Positions 28,775 through 37,455 of a DNA stretch of 64,000 bases are shown here, one piece after another. The number at the start of each line of letters is the position of its first letter. The stretch's first letter is position 1. A model generated the notes under the pieces. That model was not told the origin of the DNA, ran no database searches, and saw only the letters and a program-made list of their open reading frames with translations. Source of the DNA: Pseudomonas sp. B6002 (lineage in GTDB: Bacteria > Pseudomonadota > Gammaproteobacteria > Pseudomonadales > Pseudomonadaceae); the NCBI RefSeq assembly GCF_013385985.1, contig NZ_JACAOY010000036.1:26722-90721 (forward strand). The letters are read 5' to 3'. A program made the translations under genes and the position numbers.

Positions 28775-29485
28775 TCAAACCTCTGCGGGCGTGGCGGCGC
28801 GATTGAGTTCGGCCAGCGACAGGTTACGGTCGAACAGCGAGGCCAGGCTCTGGTCGTGGCTGACAAACAACAGGCTGGCGCCGGCTTCGCGGCATTCGGC
28901 GAACAACAGTTGCAGGAAGGCTTCGCGGGCGTCGTAGTCCAGGGCCGAGGTGGGCTCGTCGGCGATCACCAGTTCCGGCTGGCCGATCAACGCACGGGCG
29001 GCGGCCACCCGTTGTTGCTGGCCGATGGACAGCGAGTCGGCGCGGCGCTCCAGCAGGTCCTTGTCCTTCAAACCCAAGTGCGCGAGCAAGGCGGCAGCGG
29101 CCTTGTCGACACTGCCGTGACGCTGCTTCGCCCGTTGTGCTCGCAGCTTGGAAAAGTGGCACGGCAACTCGACGTTTTCACGCACCGACAGAAACGGCAG
29201 CAGGTTGAACTGCTGGAAGATGTAGCCGGTGTGGTCGACGCGAAAGCGGTCGCGGGCGCCGGCCGACAGCTCGGTCAGCTGTTGGCCGAGCAGGCGGATG
29301 CTGCCTCGCGTAGGTTTTTGCACGCCACCGAGCAGGCCCAGCAACGTGGTTTTGCCACTGCCGCTGGGGCCTTTGAGAAACAGGGTTTCCCCGGCTTCCA
29401 GGCGGAACGCGGGGATGTCCAGCAACTGGGGGTGACCGGGCCAGTTGAAGGCCAGGTCAGACAGTTCGATCAGTGCTTGAGTCAT
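28775..29485 (-). CDS. ABC transporter ATP-binding protein
   Basis: ATPase of 236 residues of the LolD/MacB class. Walker A GPSGSGKTT is near residue 40, the Q-loop is in GYIFQQFNLLPFLSV, the signature is LSIGQQQRVA, Walker B is LVIADEPTSALD, and the switch His is in LLFVSHDQSL. Its stop overlaps the start of the permease gene. It lies second in the operon, about 130 bases after the DUF2796 gene, and a REPIN fills that gap. Confidence 0.92.
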   Translation of the reverse strand: MTQALIELSDLAFNWPGHPQLLDIPAFRLEAGETLFLKGPSGSGKTTLLGLLGGVQKPTRGSIRLLGQQLTELSAGARDRFRVDHTGYIFQQFNLLPFLSVRENVELPCHFSKLRAQRAKQRHGSVDKAAAALLAHLGLKDKDLLERRADSLSIGQQQRVAAARALIGQPELVIADEPTSALDYDAREAFLQLLFAECREAGASLLFVSHDQSLASLFDRNLSLAELNRAATPAEV

Positions 29486-29518
29486 GTGAAATCAAATTCG
29501 CCTGCTGGCTAAATTGGA

Positions 29519-29613
29519 CCCCTGTGGGAGCTGGCTTGCCTGCGATGGCATCGCTGCGATGTGTCTGCTGTACCGAGGCGTCTGTATCGCAGGCAAGCCA
29601 GCTCCCACAGGGG
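29519..29613. repeat. REPIN inside the DUF2796-ABC operon
   Basis: Inverted REP pair (GTGGGAGCTGGCTTGCCTGC type) between the DUF2796 and ABC ATPase genes. Because the genes read in one direction, the hairpin would be in the mRNA and may lower expression of the downstream genes. Confidence 0.9.
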
Positions 29614-29619
29614 TTTACA

Positions 29620-30222
29620 TCAGAATTTCAGGGTAGCGGCCTGTGCCGTGGCTTGCACACCTTGCTGGCCGCTTGGGCCGATCAGTTGTACCTGAATTTT
29701 CTGGGTGGCGGGGAAGGTCTTGAACACCTGGGTCAGGTCGAGGTTGCTCAGCGCAGTCGGCGTGGCGCAGGTGAATTGGTAGTGGGCGTGGATTTCGCTG
29801 TGATCGTGATGATGCTCGTGGGCGCCGTCTTTGGCGTCGTGATCGTGGTCATCATCGTCGTCGTCATGGTCGGCTTCCGGCTTGTCGCCGAACAGCGGGC
29901 TGTTGAGCTCTTGTGTGCTGACCACGCAACCGGCGCCCTTGGGCAGGTTGAACAGGGCGAGCGGGTTTTCCAGTTGTTTGCGCGCGGCGGCGACCTTGGC
30001 TTTGTCGGCCGGGGTGGTGGCCAGGTGTTCGAAGCCCACCAGGTTCATCGCCGGGCTGTCCAGTTCAAGCTCCAGGGCTTGGCCATCGAGCACGGCATTC
30101 AGGCGACCAACGCCGTGTTCGTGGGCGCCGAGGCTGCCGTGCTCGTGTTCATGTTCGTCAGCGGCGTGGGCGATAGCCAGTGGCAGGAGGGCAAACGGCA
30201 AAGCGAGCAACAGACGGCGCAT
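29620..30222 (-). CDS. DUF2796 (ZrgA-like) histidine-rich periplasmic protein
   Basis: 200 residues from ATG 30222, with GGAG 7 bases upstream. Signal peptide ending near AHA-ADEHE. Two metal-binding-looking clusters follow: HEHEHGSLGAHEHG just after the cleavage site, and a long Asp/His run around residues 118-143 with about a dozen His and ten Asp. ZrgA of Vibrio, a DUF2796 protein, takes part in zinc acquisition. It is the first gene of the operon and has a palindrome resembling a Zur operator upstream, so a periplasmic zinc-binding role is likely. Confidence 0.88.
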   Translation of the reverse strand: MRRLLLALPFALLPLAIAHAADEHEHEHGSLGAHEHGVGRLNAVLDGQALELELDSPAMNLVGFEHLATTPADKAKVAAARKQLENPLALFNLPKGAGCVVSTQELNSPLFGDKPEADHDDDDDDHDHDAKDGAHEHHHDHSEIHAHYQFTCATPTALSNLDLTQVFKTFPATQKIQVQLIGPSGQQGVQATAQAATLKF

Positions 30223-30248
30223 GAGAAGGCTCCAGAACATGAAAGTTT

Positions 30249-30268
30249 TGTTATGTGATCTTATAACA
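30249..30268. promoter_or_regulatory. Candidate Zur operator
   Basis: The 20-bp near-palindrome TGTTATGTGATCTTATAACA has half-sites GTTAT and ATAAC around a GATC centre and lies 27 bases upstream of the DUF2796 start. The half-sites are those of gammaproteobacterial Zur boxes, but the spacing is wider than the usual form. Control by Zur is inferred from the gene content. Confidence 0.45.
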
Positions 30269-30352
30269 GTAGTGCCAGAGTTTGACCGCCCGCTTGGCGT
30301 TGCGCAAGCCGCGTGGGAGCATGCCTGTCAGAAAACTGCAGGAGGAAGGACG

Positions 30353-30694
30353 ATGTTGCGAATTCGTGGAACCGTCGGCGACTTGCCGGTGGACTTGACC
30401 CTGGAGCTGGACGAAGGCGATTGGGCCCGCCTGGGCGCACAATTGCAGGCGGCCCCCGTACACGCCGCAACGGCAGCCGCACCGGTCAAGCAAAATGACG
30501 ACTTGTGGCAGAACGCCCAAGATCTGTTGCGCAAGGCTGGGCAACTTACGGGCCTGGAACTACTGGATCAGCTGGAAGGCTTGGCCGGCGATGCTGCGTC
30601 AGGCAAACGCCTGTTGGTGCGCCTGCGCCACAGTTCAAACGTGAAAGTGGCCAGCGGCGCAGACACGCCGCTGTACAGCTGGGTCGGCGATTAG
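30353..30694 (+). CDS. Conserved-looking hypothetical protein
   Basis: 113 residues from ATG 30353 with an excellent ribosome binding site (GGAGGAAGGA). It begins MLRIRGTVGDLPVDLTLELD and has no signal peptide, membrane helix or known motif that I recognise. The N-terminal part predicts as beta strands, and the middle (DLWQNAQDLLRKAGQLTG) as a helix. The end is basic (GKRLLVRLRHSS). Its stop overlaps the end of the convergent thioredoxin-like gene by 4 bases. I assign no function. Confidence 0.75.
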   Translation: MLRIRGTVGDLPVDLTLELDEGDWARLGAQLQAAPVHAATAAAPVKQNDDLWQNAQDLLRKAGQLTGLELLDQLEGLAGDAASGKRLLVRLRHSSNVKVASGADTPLYSWVGD

Positions 30695-31563
30695 TACAGC
30701 GCGGCAAACAGCTTGCGGCGGTACACGGTCACCAACGGGTGATCATTGCCCAGCAGTTCGAACACCTGCAGCAAGGTCTTGTGCGGCAAGCCTTCGCTGT
30801 AGCTGCGGTTGCGGATGAACAGCTTGAGCAGGCCTTCCAGCGCCGCGTCGTACTGCTGGCGCGCCAGCTGCTGGATGCTCAACTGATAGGCCGCTTCGTC
30901 GTCTTGCGGGTTTTGCGCCAGGCGGCTTTTCAAGTCGGCGGCGTCCGGCAGGTCGGCCGCCTGGCGCAGGAAGGTGATCTGTGCTTTTGCACCGGCGAGG
31001 GCGGCTTTGTGATCGTCGCTCTTCACGGCGTCCAGCACGGTCTGGGCTTCGCCCAATTCACCGCGTTCGGCCAGGCAGCGTGCGTACAGGATCAACGCGC
31101 CGGCGTTGGTGTTGTCCTCACCCAGCAAGGCCACCAGCACGGCTTCGGCATCGCTGATGCGGCCGTCGGCGAACAGCGCCTGGGCCTGCTCCAGCGGGTC
31201 CGCCGCTGCCGGTGGTGGCGTCTGCACATGCGGCTCCAGCATCGCCCGCACCGCCGACTCCGGCTGTGCCCCGGCAAACCCATCCACCGGCTGGCCATCC
31301 TTGAACAGCACCACCGTCGGCAGGCTGCGAATACCGAAGCGCGCAACGATGTCCTGCTCGGCCTCGCAATCGACCTTGGCCAGCAACAACTCGCCTTGAT
31401 AACTCTCGGCAATTTGCGCCAGCAACGGCATCAATGCCTTGCACGGCGCGCACCACTCGGCCCAGAAATCCACCAGCACAGGTTTGTGGAACGAATTTTC
31501 GATCACCGCCTGATCGAAGGTGGCGGTGGTGACATCGAAGATGTACGGCGTGGGCTCACTCAT
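30691..31563 (-). CDS. Thioredoxin-TPR chaperone CnoX/YbbN-like
   Basis: 290 residues from ATG 31563. The N-terminal thioredoxin domain (about 5-110) has the active site WAEWCAPCKALMPLL near residue 35, so unlike E. coli CnoX (SQHC) it keeps a complete CxxC. A C-terminal TPR-like helical region (about 125-285) ends with the conserved GLPHKTLLQVFELLGNDHPLV. CnoX guards proteins from oxidation and passes them to GroEL or DnaK. With WCAPC it may also be a true reductase. Confidence 0.9.
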   Translation of the reverse strand: MSEPTPYIFDVTTATFDQAVIENSFHKPVLVDFWAEWCAPCKALMPLLAQIAESYQGELLLAKVDCEAEQDIVARFGIRSLPTVVLFKDGQPVDGFAGAQPESAVRAMLEPHVQTPPPAAADPLEQAQALFADGRISDAEAVLVALLGEDNTNAGALILYARCLAERGELGEAQTVLDAVKSDDHKAALAGAKAQITFLRQAADLPDAADLKSRLAQNPQDDEAAYQLSIQQLARQQYDAALEGLLKLFIRNRSYSEGLPHKTLLQVFELLGNDHPLVTVYRRKLFAALY

Positions 31564-31639
31564 GGGGCGTCTCGAATAAAGCGGGAATGGGGCAACTATA
31601 AGGGCTGGCGCAGCTAGCTGAAAGCGTGGCGGTTTCAAG

Positions 31640-31712
31640 ACCGCTATCGCAGGCAAGCCAGCTCCCACAGGGGAACGCGGTCAATTGTAGGAGCCGGCTT
31701 GCCGGCGATGCC
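31640..31712. repeat. REP pair, mixed type
   Basis: An inverted pair of one CTGGCTTGCC-type and one CCGGCTTGCCGGC-type REP between genes of the same direction, overlapping nothing coding. Confidence 0.85.
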
Positions 31713-31713
31713 T

Positions 31714-32370
31714 TTAAGGGCGCCGCGAATGGTACAGGCTCACCTTGCGAAACTCCCAAGGCTCGGCCAGATCCGGCAACGTCAGCGCATCCAGGATCTC
31801 CAGCCGCCGATAATCCGGGTGCTGAAAGTCCCGCACCCGTGAATCCGCCACCAGCGCTTCTCGGCCGCGAGTGAGAAACTGATCCAGCAGCGGCAGGTTC
31901 GCCCGGTCATAAAGCACGTCAGCCACCAGGATCAAATCGAAGCGGTCAGCCTCGGCAAAAAAATCTTCCGAGTAACCCAGCGCCACACCGTTAAGCTCGG
32001 CATTCGCCCGGCAAGATGCCAGCGCCAACGGGTCCAGGTCGCAGGCCACCACTTCCAGCGCGCCGGCTTTGACGGCGGCAATCCCCGCCACGCCAGAGCC
32101 CGCGCCGAAATCCAGCACGCGTTTGCCGGCGACCCACTCAGGATTGGCCGCCAGATACCTCGCCAACGCCAAGCCACTGGCCCAGCAAAAGCTCCAGTAG
32201 GGAGGCTCGTGCAGAATGCGCCGGGTTTCTTCGGGGCTGAAGGCGCGGTCCATGTTGTCGGCGTCCAGCAGCCACAACGACAGCTCGGTGCCCGGCAGCG
32301 AGCAGGGCACCAGGTGCGCATCGCCGATCAGCTCACTGAGCGCGGCTTGCAGGCCCAGCGGTGGCGTCAT
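31714..32370 (-). CDS. Class I SAM-dependent methyltransferase (METTL20/ETFB-like)
   Basis: 218 residues. SAM motif I is VLDFGAGSGVAGIAAVKAG near residue 86, followed by the acidic residue in VVACDLDPLAL and motif IV in FDLILVADVLYDR, a DxxY variant typical of protein lysine methyltransferases of the METTL20/METTL21 group. The target protein is unknown. It begins inside the stop codon of the upstream lipoprotein gene (ATGA overlap), so both are in one operon. Confidence 0.85.
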   Translation of the reverse strand: MTPPLGLQAALSELIGDAHLVPCSLPGTELSLWLLDADNMDRAFSPEETRRILHEPPYWSFCWASGLALARYLAANPEWVAGKRVLDFGAGSGVAGIAAVKAGALEVVACDLDPLALASCRANAELNGVALGYSEDFFAEADRFDLILVADVLYDRANLPLLDQFLTRGREALVADSRVRDFQHPDYRRLEILDALTLPDLAEPWEFRKVSLYHSRRP

Positions 32371-32822
32371 GGCGCCGGGACGAGTTGCAGGGGGCCGGTG
32401 CTCTGGGTGATCGCCTGGGTGATGCGCACCGCAGGCAGGTGCAGGATCAACTGGCCCGACTGGCTGGCGCGGCCGCGCAACTCCACCCGCGCACCGGCCG
32501 GGAAGGCCTCGGGGTTGAAGCGCAGGCGGAAGGCCAGGGGTTGGTTGTTGCCGGTCAGCACACTGCTGGCGAGCAGTTGTTGCGGGCGCGAGCGGTCGTC
32601 GATCACCAGCAGCGCCAGCTCAACTTCGGCGCCGGCAGGCACGCCGTTGAGGGTGCCGTTGATTTCACGCTGATACGCCGGCAACGGGCCGAGGTCTTCA
32701 ATGCCCGGGACTTTTTTCTCCTGGGCGGGCGTCGGTTGAGGGGTGGTTGGCTTGGGGGCTTCGCTGCTGCAGGCGACCAGGACACTGAACAGGGCGAGCA
32801 AAACAAGTGGTCGTAACTGCAT
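32367..32822 (-). CDS. YbaY-like lipoprotein
   Basis: 151 residues from ATG 32822. The signal sequence ends in a lipobox LVAC followed by SSEAPKP, so it is a lipoprotein; with Ser after Cys, outer-membrane sorting is expected. A Pro-rich linker leads to an immunoglobulin-like beta domain (about 45-150) with AEVELALLVIDDRSRPQQLLA and AFRLRFNPEAF, as in YbaY/META-type lipoproteins. The role is unknown. It is the upstream partner of the methyltransferase gene. Confidence 0.82.
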   Translation of the reverse strand: MQLRPLVLLALFSVLVACSSEAPKPTTPQPTPAQEKKVPGIEDLGPLPAYQREINGTLNGVPAGAEVELALLVIDDRSRPQQLLASSVLTGNNQPLAFRLRFNPEAFPAGARVELRGRASQSGQLILHLPAVRITQAITQSTGPLQLVPAP

Positions 32823-32962
32823 GTACGGCTCCAGAAAGGGCAAAATCCGTGACTTGAACACAAAGAAACATATAAGCCAGCCTATATACCGTAAAGGCTA
32901 TGGCTTGTCTTGCCACAGGGATGCGCTACCATGGCCCTCCCTTTTTTTGTTGCCTGCCAACC

Positions 32963-33427
32963 ATGCACTGTCCCTTCTGCGGTGCCAACGACACCAAGGT
33001 CATTGACTCGCGTCTGGTCGCCGAGGGCGATCAAGTGCGTCGCCGGCGCGAATGCCTGGCCTGTGGTGAGCGTTTCACCACCTTCGAAACCGCCGAACTG
33101 GTGTTGCCCCGTCTGATCAAGTCCGACGGCAGCCGCCAACCTTTCGACGAAGAAAAACTGCGTGCCGGTATGCAGCGCGCCCTGGAAAAACGCCCGGTGA
33201 GTGTCGAGCGCCTGGAAGCGGCGCTGGTGCACATCAAGCACAAACTGCGTGCGACCGGCGAGCGTGAGGTCAAGAGCCTGGTGGTTGGAGAACTGGTGAT
33301 GGGCGAGCTGCAAAAGCTCGACGAAGTTGCCTACATCCGTTTCGCCTCGGTGTATCGACGCTTCCAGGACCTCAACGAGTTCCGCGAAGAGATCGACCGC
33401 CTGGCCCGTGAGCCTGCCAAAGAATGA
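32963..33427 (+). CDS. nrdR: Transcriptional repressor NrdR
   Basis: Repressor of ribonucleotide reductase genes, 154 residues. The zinc ribbon at residues 1-40 has Cys3, Cys6, Cys31 and Cys34 (MHCPFCG and CLACGERF). The ATP-cone (about 48-138) senses ATP/dATP and starts [18 protein letters not shown] 32963 is the family start; the longer frame upstream is spurious. Its stop overlaps the ribD start (ATGA), as in other Pseudomonas. Confidence 0.97.
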   Translation: MHCPFCGANDTKVIDSRLVAEGDQVRRRRECLACGERFTTFETAELVLPRLIKSDGSRQPFDEEKLRAGMQRALEKRPVSVERLEAALVHIKHKLRATGEREVKSLVVGELVMGELQKLDEVAYIRFASVYRRFQDLNEFREEIDRLAREPAKE

Positions 33428-34560
33428 ATTCGCCTAGCGCTGAACAAGCTGTCCTCGACGCCCACTACATGGCCCGTGCCCTGGAACTGGCCCGCAAAGG
33501 CCTGTACACCACCCACCCCAACCCTCGGGTGGGCTGCGTGATTGTGCGGGATGGGCAGATTGTCGGCGAAGGCTGGCATGAACGTACCGGCGAGCCCCAT
33601 GCCGAGCCCAATGCCCTGCGCGCCGCTGGCGACAAGGCACGCGGCGCCACGGTGTACGTGACCCTTGAGCCCTGCAGCCACCACGGCCGCACGCCGCCAT
33701 GCGCCGATGCGCTGGTGAGTGCGGGTGTGGCGCGCGTGGTCGCCGGCATGCAGGACCCCAACCCGGAAGTGGCGGGGCGCGGCATGCAGCGCCTGGCCCA
33801 GGCGGGCATCGAAACCCGCAGCGGCGTGCTGGAGCAGGAAGCCCGTGCACTGAACCCGGGCTTCCTCAAGCGTATGGAACACGGCTTGCCGTTTGTGCGG
33901 GTCAAGCTGGCGATGAGCCTGGACGGGCGCACTGCGATGGCCAGCGGCGAAAGCCAATGGATCACCGGCCCTGCCGCCCGCGCAGCGGTGCAACGCCTGC
34001 GCGCCGAGGCGAGTGTGGTGCTGACCGGTGCCGACACCGTGTTGGCCGACGGTGCTCGCCTGACCGTACGCGCCGCCGAGCTGGGCCTGGATGAAGCAAC
34101 CACCGCCCTGGCGATGTCGCGTCCGCCGCTGCGCGTGTTGATCGATGGCCGCCTGCGCGTGCCGCTCAACGCGCCGTTCTTCAAGGCTGGCCCGGCGCTG
34201 GTCATCACTTGCGTCACCCCGGAAAATCAGTTCCCCCGTGGCCCTGAATGCCTGGTGGTGCCGGGCGTGGATGGCCAGGTCGACCTGCGTTCGGCATTGG
34301 TTGCGCTGGCCGCCCGTGGCGTCAACGAGGTGCTGGTGGAAGCTGGCCCGAGCCTGGCAGGCGCGTTTGCCCAGCAAGGCCTGGTGGATGAGTACGTGAT
34401 ATTCGTCGCCGGCAAGTTCCTTGGCTCCGCCGCCCGGCCTTTGCTCGACTGGCCGCTTGAGAAACTGGCCGACGCCCCCCACCTCAAGATCACTGAAATG
34501 CGCGCTGTAGGCGACGACTGGCGAGTCACTGCCATCCCTGTGCCAGCAGCGAGCGTATAA
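33424..34560 (+). CDS. ribD: Bifunctional riboflavin deaminase/reductase RibD
   Basis: 378 residues, second and third steps of riboflavin synthesis. The deaminase domain (about 10-150) holds the zinc site [10 protein letters not shown] and [13 protein letters not shown]. The reductase domain (about 155-372) begins [25 protein letters not shown], as a region, and contains [13 protein letters not shown]. It is translationally coupled to nrdR and followed by riboflavin synthase. Confidence 0.97.
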   Translation: MNSPSAEQAVLDAHYMARALELARKGLYTTHPNPRVGCVIVRDGQIVGEGWHERTGEPHAEPNALRAAGDKARGATVYVTLEPCSHHGRTPPCADALVSAGVARVVAGMQDPNPEVAGRGMQRLAQAGIETRSGVLEQEARALNPGFLKRMEHGLPFVRVKLAMSLDGRTAMASGESQWITGPAARAAVQRLRAEASVVLTGADTVLADGARLTVRAAELGLDEATTALAMSRPPLRVLIDGRLRVPLNAPFFKAGPALVITCVTPENQFPRGPECLVVPGVDGQVDLRSALVALAARGVNEVLVEAGPSLAGAFAQQGLVDEYVIFVAGKFLGSAARPLLDWPLEKLADAPHLKITEMRAVGDDWRVTAIPVPAASV

Positions 34561-34608
34561 TTCTGACCGGACGCTCAAGTGTCCCGTACCGTTTTCCAGG
34601 AGAAGGCC

Positions 34609-35271
34609 ATGTTCACCGGCATCATCGAATCCATCGGCAGCATCCGCGCCATGACCCCCAAAGGCGGCGACGTTCGCCTGCTGGTTGAAACCGGCAAGCT
34701 GGACCTGGGCGACGTCAAGCTGGGCGACAGCATCGCCGTCAGCGGCGTGTGCCTCACCGTCATCGAACTGCCAGGCAACGGTTTCGCCGCCGACGTCAGC
34801 CGGGAAACCCTGGACTGCACCGCGATGAACGACCTTAAAGCTGGCAGCCCGGTCAACCTGGAAAAAGCCCTGACCCCGACCACCCGCCTGGGCGGCCACC
34901 TGGTCAGCGGCCATGTCGATGGCGTCGGCGAAGTTGTCTCGCGCAGCGAAAACGCACGTGCCGTGGAATTCCGCATCCGCGCACCCAAAGAGCTGGCCAA
35001 GTACATCGCCCACAAAGGCTCGATCACCGTCGACGGCACCAGCCTCACCGTGAACGCCGTGAACGGCGCCGAATTTGAACTGACCATCATTCCCCACACC
35101 CTCAGCGAAACCATCATGGCGTCTTACCAGCCGGGTCGCCGGGTGAACCTGGAAGTGGACTTGCTGGCCCGTTACCTGGAGCGCCTGCTGCTGGGCGAAA
35201 AGGCCGCAGAGCCTACTGCCGGTAACATCACTGAAAGCTTTCTGGCCGCTAACGGCTACCTGAAATCCTGA
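34609..35271 (+). CDS. ribE: Riboflavin synthase alpha chain
   Basis: 220 residues from ATG 34609 (MFTGIIESIGSI, the family start), with AGGAGAAGG just before it. Two similar lumazine-binding barrels (about 1-95 and 98-195): GVCLTVIELPGNGFAADVS in the first and DGTSLTVNAVNGAEFELTI in the second, showing the internal duplication. It dismutates 6,7-dimethyl-8-ribityllumazine to riboflavin. It lies 48 bases after ribD. Confidence 0.96.
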   Translation: MFTGIIESIGSIRAMTPKGGDVRLLVETGKLDLGDVKLGDSIAVSGVCLTVIELPGNGFAADVSRETLDCTAMNDLKAGSPVNLEKALTPTTRLGGHLVSGHVDGVGEVVSRSENARAVEFRIRAPKELAKYIAHKGSITVDGTSLTVNAVNGAEFELTIIPHTLSETIMASYQPGRRVNLEVDLLARYLERLLLGEKAAEPTAGNITESFLAANGYLKS

Positions 35272-35286
35272 CCAAGGGGGTGCCAC

Positions 35287-36378
35287 GTGGCGCTCAATAG
35301 CATCGAAGAACTGGTTGAAGACATCCGCCAAGGCAAGATGGTCATCCTGATGGATGACGAAGACCGCGAGAACGAAGGCGACATCATCATGGCCGCCGAG
35401 GCCTGCAAGCCTGAGCACATCAACTTCATGGCCAAGCACGCCCGTGGGCTGATCTGCATGCCCATGAGCCGCGAGCGTTGCGAGTTGCTCAAGCTGCCAT
35501 TGATGGCGCCGCGCAACGGGTCGGGTTTTGGCACCAAGTTCACCGTGTCTATTGAAGCGACCACCGGCGTCACCACCGGTATCTCCGCCGCTGACCGCGC
35601 GCGCACCGTGCAAGCCGCCGCCGCGAAAGACGCCAAGGCCGAAGACATCGTCAGCCCTGGCCATATCTTCCCGCTGATGGCCCAACCGGGCGGCACCCTG
35701 GCCCGTGCCGGCCACACCGAAGCGGCCTGCGACCTCGCGCGCATGGCCGGTTTCGAGCCGAGCGGCGTGATCTGCGAAGTGATGAACGACGACGGCACCA
35801 TGGCCCGTCGCGCCGAACTCGAAGCCTTTGCCGCTGAACACGACATCAAGATCGGCACCATTGCCGACCTGATCCACTACCGCATGATCCACGAACGTAC
35901 CGTTCAGCGGATTGCCGAGCAGCCGCTGGACAGCGAACTGGGCCAATTCAATTTGGTGACCTACCGTGATTCAGTGGAAGGCGACGTGCACATGGCCCTG
36001 ACCCTGGGCACCATTTGCGCCGAAGAGCCGACCCTGGTGCGGGTACATAACATGGACCCCTTGCGCGACCTGCTGATGGTCAAGCAACCGGGCCGTTGGA
36101 GCCTGCGAGCCGCCATGGCCGCGGTTTCCGAGGCGGGCAGCGGTGTGGTGCTGTTGTTGGGCAACCCGGTGGATGGTGATGTGCTGCTGGCGCATATCCG
36201 TGAAACCGCCGAGCACACCCAGGTCAAGACGCCGACCACCTACAGCATCGTCGGTGCCGGTTCGCAGATCCTGCGCGACCTCGGCGTGCGCAAAATGCGC
36301 CTGATGAGTGCGCCGATGAAATTTAATGCGATATCCGGTTTCGACCTGGAAGTAGTAGAATACGTGCCCTCCGAATAA
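35287..36378 (+). CDS. ribBA: 3,4-dihydroxy-2-butanone 4-phosphate synthase with degenerate GTP cyclohydrolase II-like domain
   Basis: 363 residues with a GTG start. The N-terminal DHBP synthase domain (about 1-200) is intact: DDEDRENEGDI, GLICMPM, and TEAACDLARMAGFEPSGVICEVMNDDG as a region. The C-terminal domain (about 205-360) resembles GTP cyclohydrolase II in fold but lacks the zinc-binding Cys triad and the RQEGRGIGL motif; it reads VHMALTLGTIC and LLMVKQPGRWSL there. A complete ribA lies at 39332, so this domain is probably not catalytic. There is no room for an FMN riboswitch in the 15-base gap after ribE. Confidence 0.93.
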   Translation: MALNSIEELVEDIRQGKMVILMDDEDRENEGDIIMAAEACKPEHINFMAKHARGLICMPMSRERCELLKLPLMAPRNGSGFGTKFTVSIEATTGVTTGISAADRARTVQAAAAKDAKAEDIVSPGHIFPLMAQPGGTLARAGHTEAACDLARMAGFEPSGVICEVMNDDGTMARRAELEAFAAEHDIKIGTIADLIHYRMIHERTVQRIAEQPLDSELGQFNLVTYRDSVEGDVHMALTLGTICAEEPTLVRVHNMDPLRDLLMVKQPGRWSLRAAMAAVSEAGSGVVLLLGNPVDGDVLLAHIRETAEHTQVKTPTTYSIVGAGSQILRDLGVRKMRLMSAPMKFNAISGFDLEVVEYVPSE

Positions 36379-36422
36379 AGGCTGGCGATTTTTGCCCCTT
36401 GTTCGCGGTTAACACATCACTG

Positions 36423-36445
36423 AGGGACGCACTTTTCGCGTCCCT
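36423..36445 (+). terminator. Hairpin between ribBA and ribH
   Basis: An 8-bp stem (AGGGACGC with GCGTCCCT) and 7-base loop, followed by GCTCTTTAAG, a poor U-run. It is 21 bases before ribH. It could be an attenuator; I see no FMN aptamer around it. Confidence 0.4.
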
Positions 36446-36466
36446 GCTCTTTAAGAGATTTGTCGA

Positions 36467-36943
36467 ATGACCCTGAAGACCATCGAAGGTACCTTCATCG
36501 CCCCCAAAGGCCGCTATGCCCTGGTGGTTGGCCGCTTCAACAGCTTCGTCGTTGAAAGCCTGGTAAGCGGTGCCGTGGACGCCCTGGTTCGCCACGGTGT
36601 GAGCGAAAGCGACATCACCCTTATCCGTGCCCCTGGCGCCTTCGAGATTCCACTGGTTGCGCAAAAAGTTGCTCAACAGGGTGAATACGCGGCAATCATC
36701 GCCCTGGGCGCGGTCATTCGTGGCGGTACCCCTCACTTCGAATACGTGGCAGGCGAATGCACCAAGGGCCTGGCCCAGGTGTCCATGGAGTTCGGCGTGC
36801 CGGTAGCATTCGGCGTGCTGACTGTTGACTCCATCGAGCAAGCCATCGAGCGTTCCGGCACCAAGGCCGGTAACAAAGGCGCTGAAGCTGCCCTGTCCGC
36901 CCTGGAAATGGTCAGCCTGCTGTCGCAGTTGGAGGCCAAGTGA
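36467..36943 (+). CDS. ribH: 6,7-dimethyl-8-ribityllumazine synthase
   Basis: 158 residues. It joins DHBP and the pyrimidine intermediate to make lumazine, the substrate of RibE. Landmarks are [44 protein letters not shown] and [12 protein letters not shown], which includes the catalytic His region. The last base of its reading frame overlaps the GTG start of nusB (GTGA). Confidence 0.97.
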   Translation: MTLKTIEGTFIAPKGRYALVVGRFNSFVVESLVSGAVDALVRHGVSESDITLIRAPGAFEIPLVAQKVAQQGEYAAIIALGAVIRGGTPHFEYVAGECTKGLAQVSMEFGVPVAFGVLTVDSIEQAIERSGTKAGNKGAEAALSALEMVSLLSQLEAK

Positions 36944-37440
36944 TTTCTGACGAGAGCGACAACTTCAACCCGCGTGAGCCACGCCCTGCCGATGCTGGCA
37001 AACCGTCCAAGAACGAGAAGCGTCGCGCTGCTCGTCAACTGGCGACCCAGGCGCTGTACCAGCGTCACCTGGCCGGCGCTTCGTTGAACGAGATCGAAGC
37101 ACAGTTTCGCGTCGACAACGATTTCACCTTTGCCGACCTGCCGTACTTCCACGACATCCTGCACGGTGTGCATGCCCACCTGACCGAGATCGACACGGCC
37201 CTGGCACCTTGCCTGGACCTGACCATCGAAGAGCTGGACCCGGTTGAACTGTGCGTGATGCGCCTGTCGGCCTGGGAGCTGCTGTATCGCGTCGACGTGC
37301 CGTACCGCGTGGTGATCAACGAAGGCATCGAACTGGCGAAAGTCTACGGTTCGACCGACGGCCACAAGTTCGTCAACGGCGTGCTCGACAAGCTGGCCCC
37401 GCGCCTGCGTGAAGCCGAAGTGAAGGCGTACAAGCGCTAA
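36940..37440 (+). CDS. nusB: Transcription antitermination protein NusB
   Basis: 166 residues, GTG start overlapping the ribH stop. NusB binds boxA RNA with S10 (NusE) for rRNA antitermination. A polar N-terminal extension of about 25 residues precedes the helical domain starting [20 protein letters not shown]; the end contains [33 protein letters not shown], the family signature region. The ribH-nusB-thiL order is conserved in Pseudomonas. Confidence 0.97.
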   Translation: MISDESDNFNPREPRPADAGKPSKNEKRRAARQLATQALYQRHLAGASLNEIEAQFRVDNDFTFADLPYFHDILHGVHAHLTEIDTALAPCLDLTIEELDPVELCVMRLSAWELLYRVDVPYRVVINEGIELAKVYGSTDGHKFVNGVLDKLAPRLREAEVKAYKR

Positions 37441-37455
37441 GCGCTTGAGTCCTGA

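Noticed and set aside
33331-35946. Open frame of 871 codons on the minus strand across ribD, ribE and ribBA
   Set aside because: It is the antisense shadow of three certain riboflavin genes; its sequence is low-complexity Gly/Ala/His/Gln with no domain.
35272-36466. Possible FMN riboswitch in the rib cluster
   Set aside because: The gap before ribBA is 15 bases and the gap before ribH holds only a simple hairpin without the conserved FMN aptamer elements.
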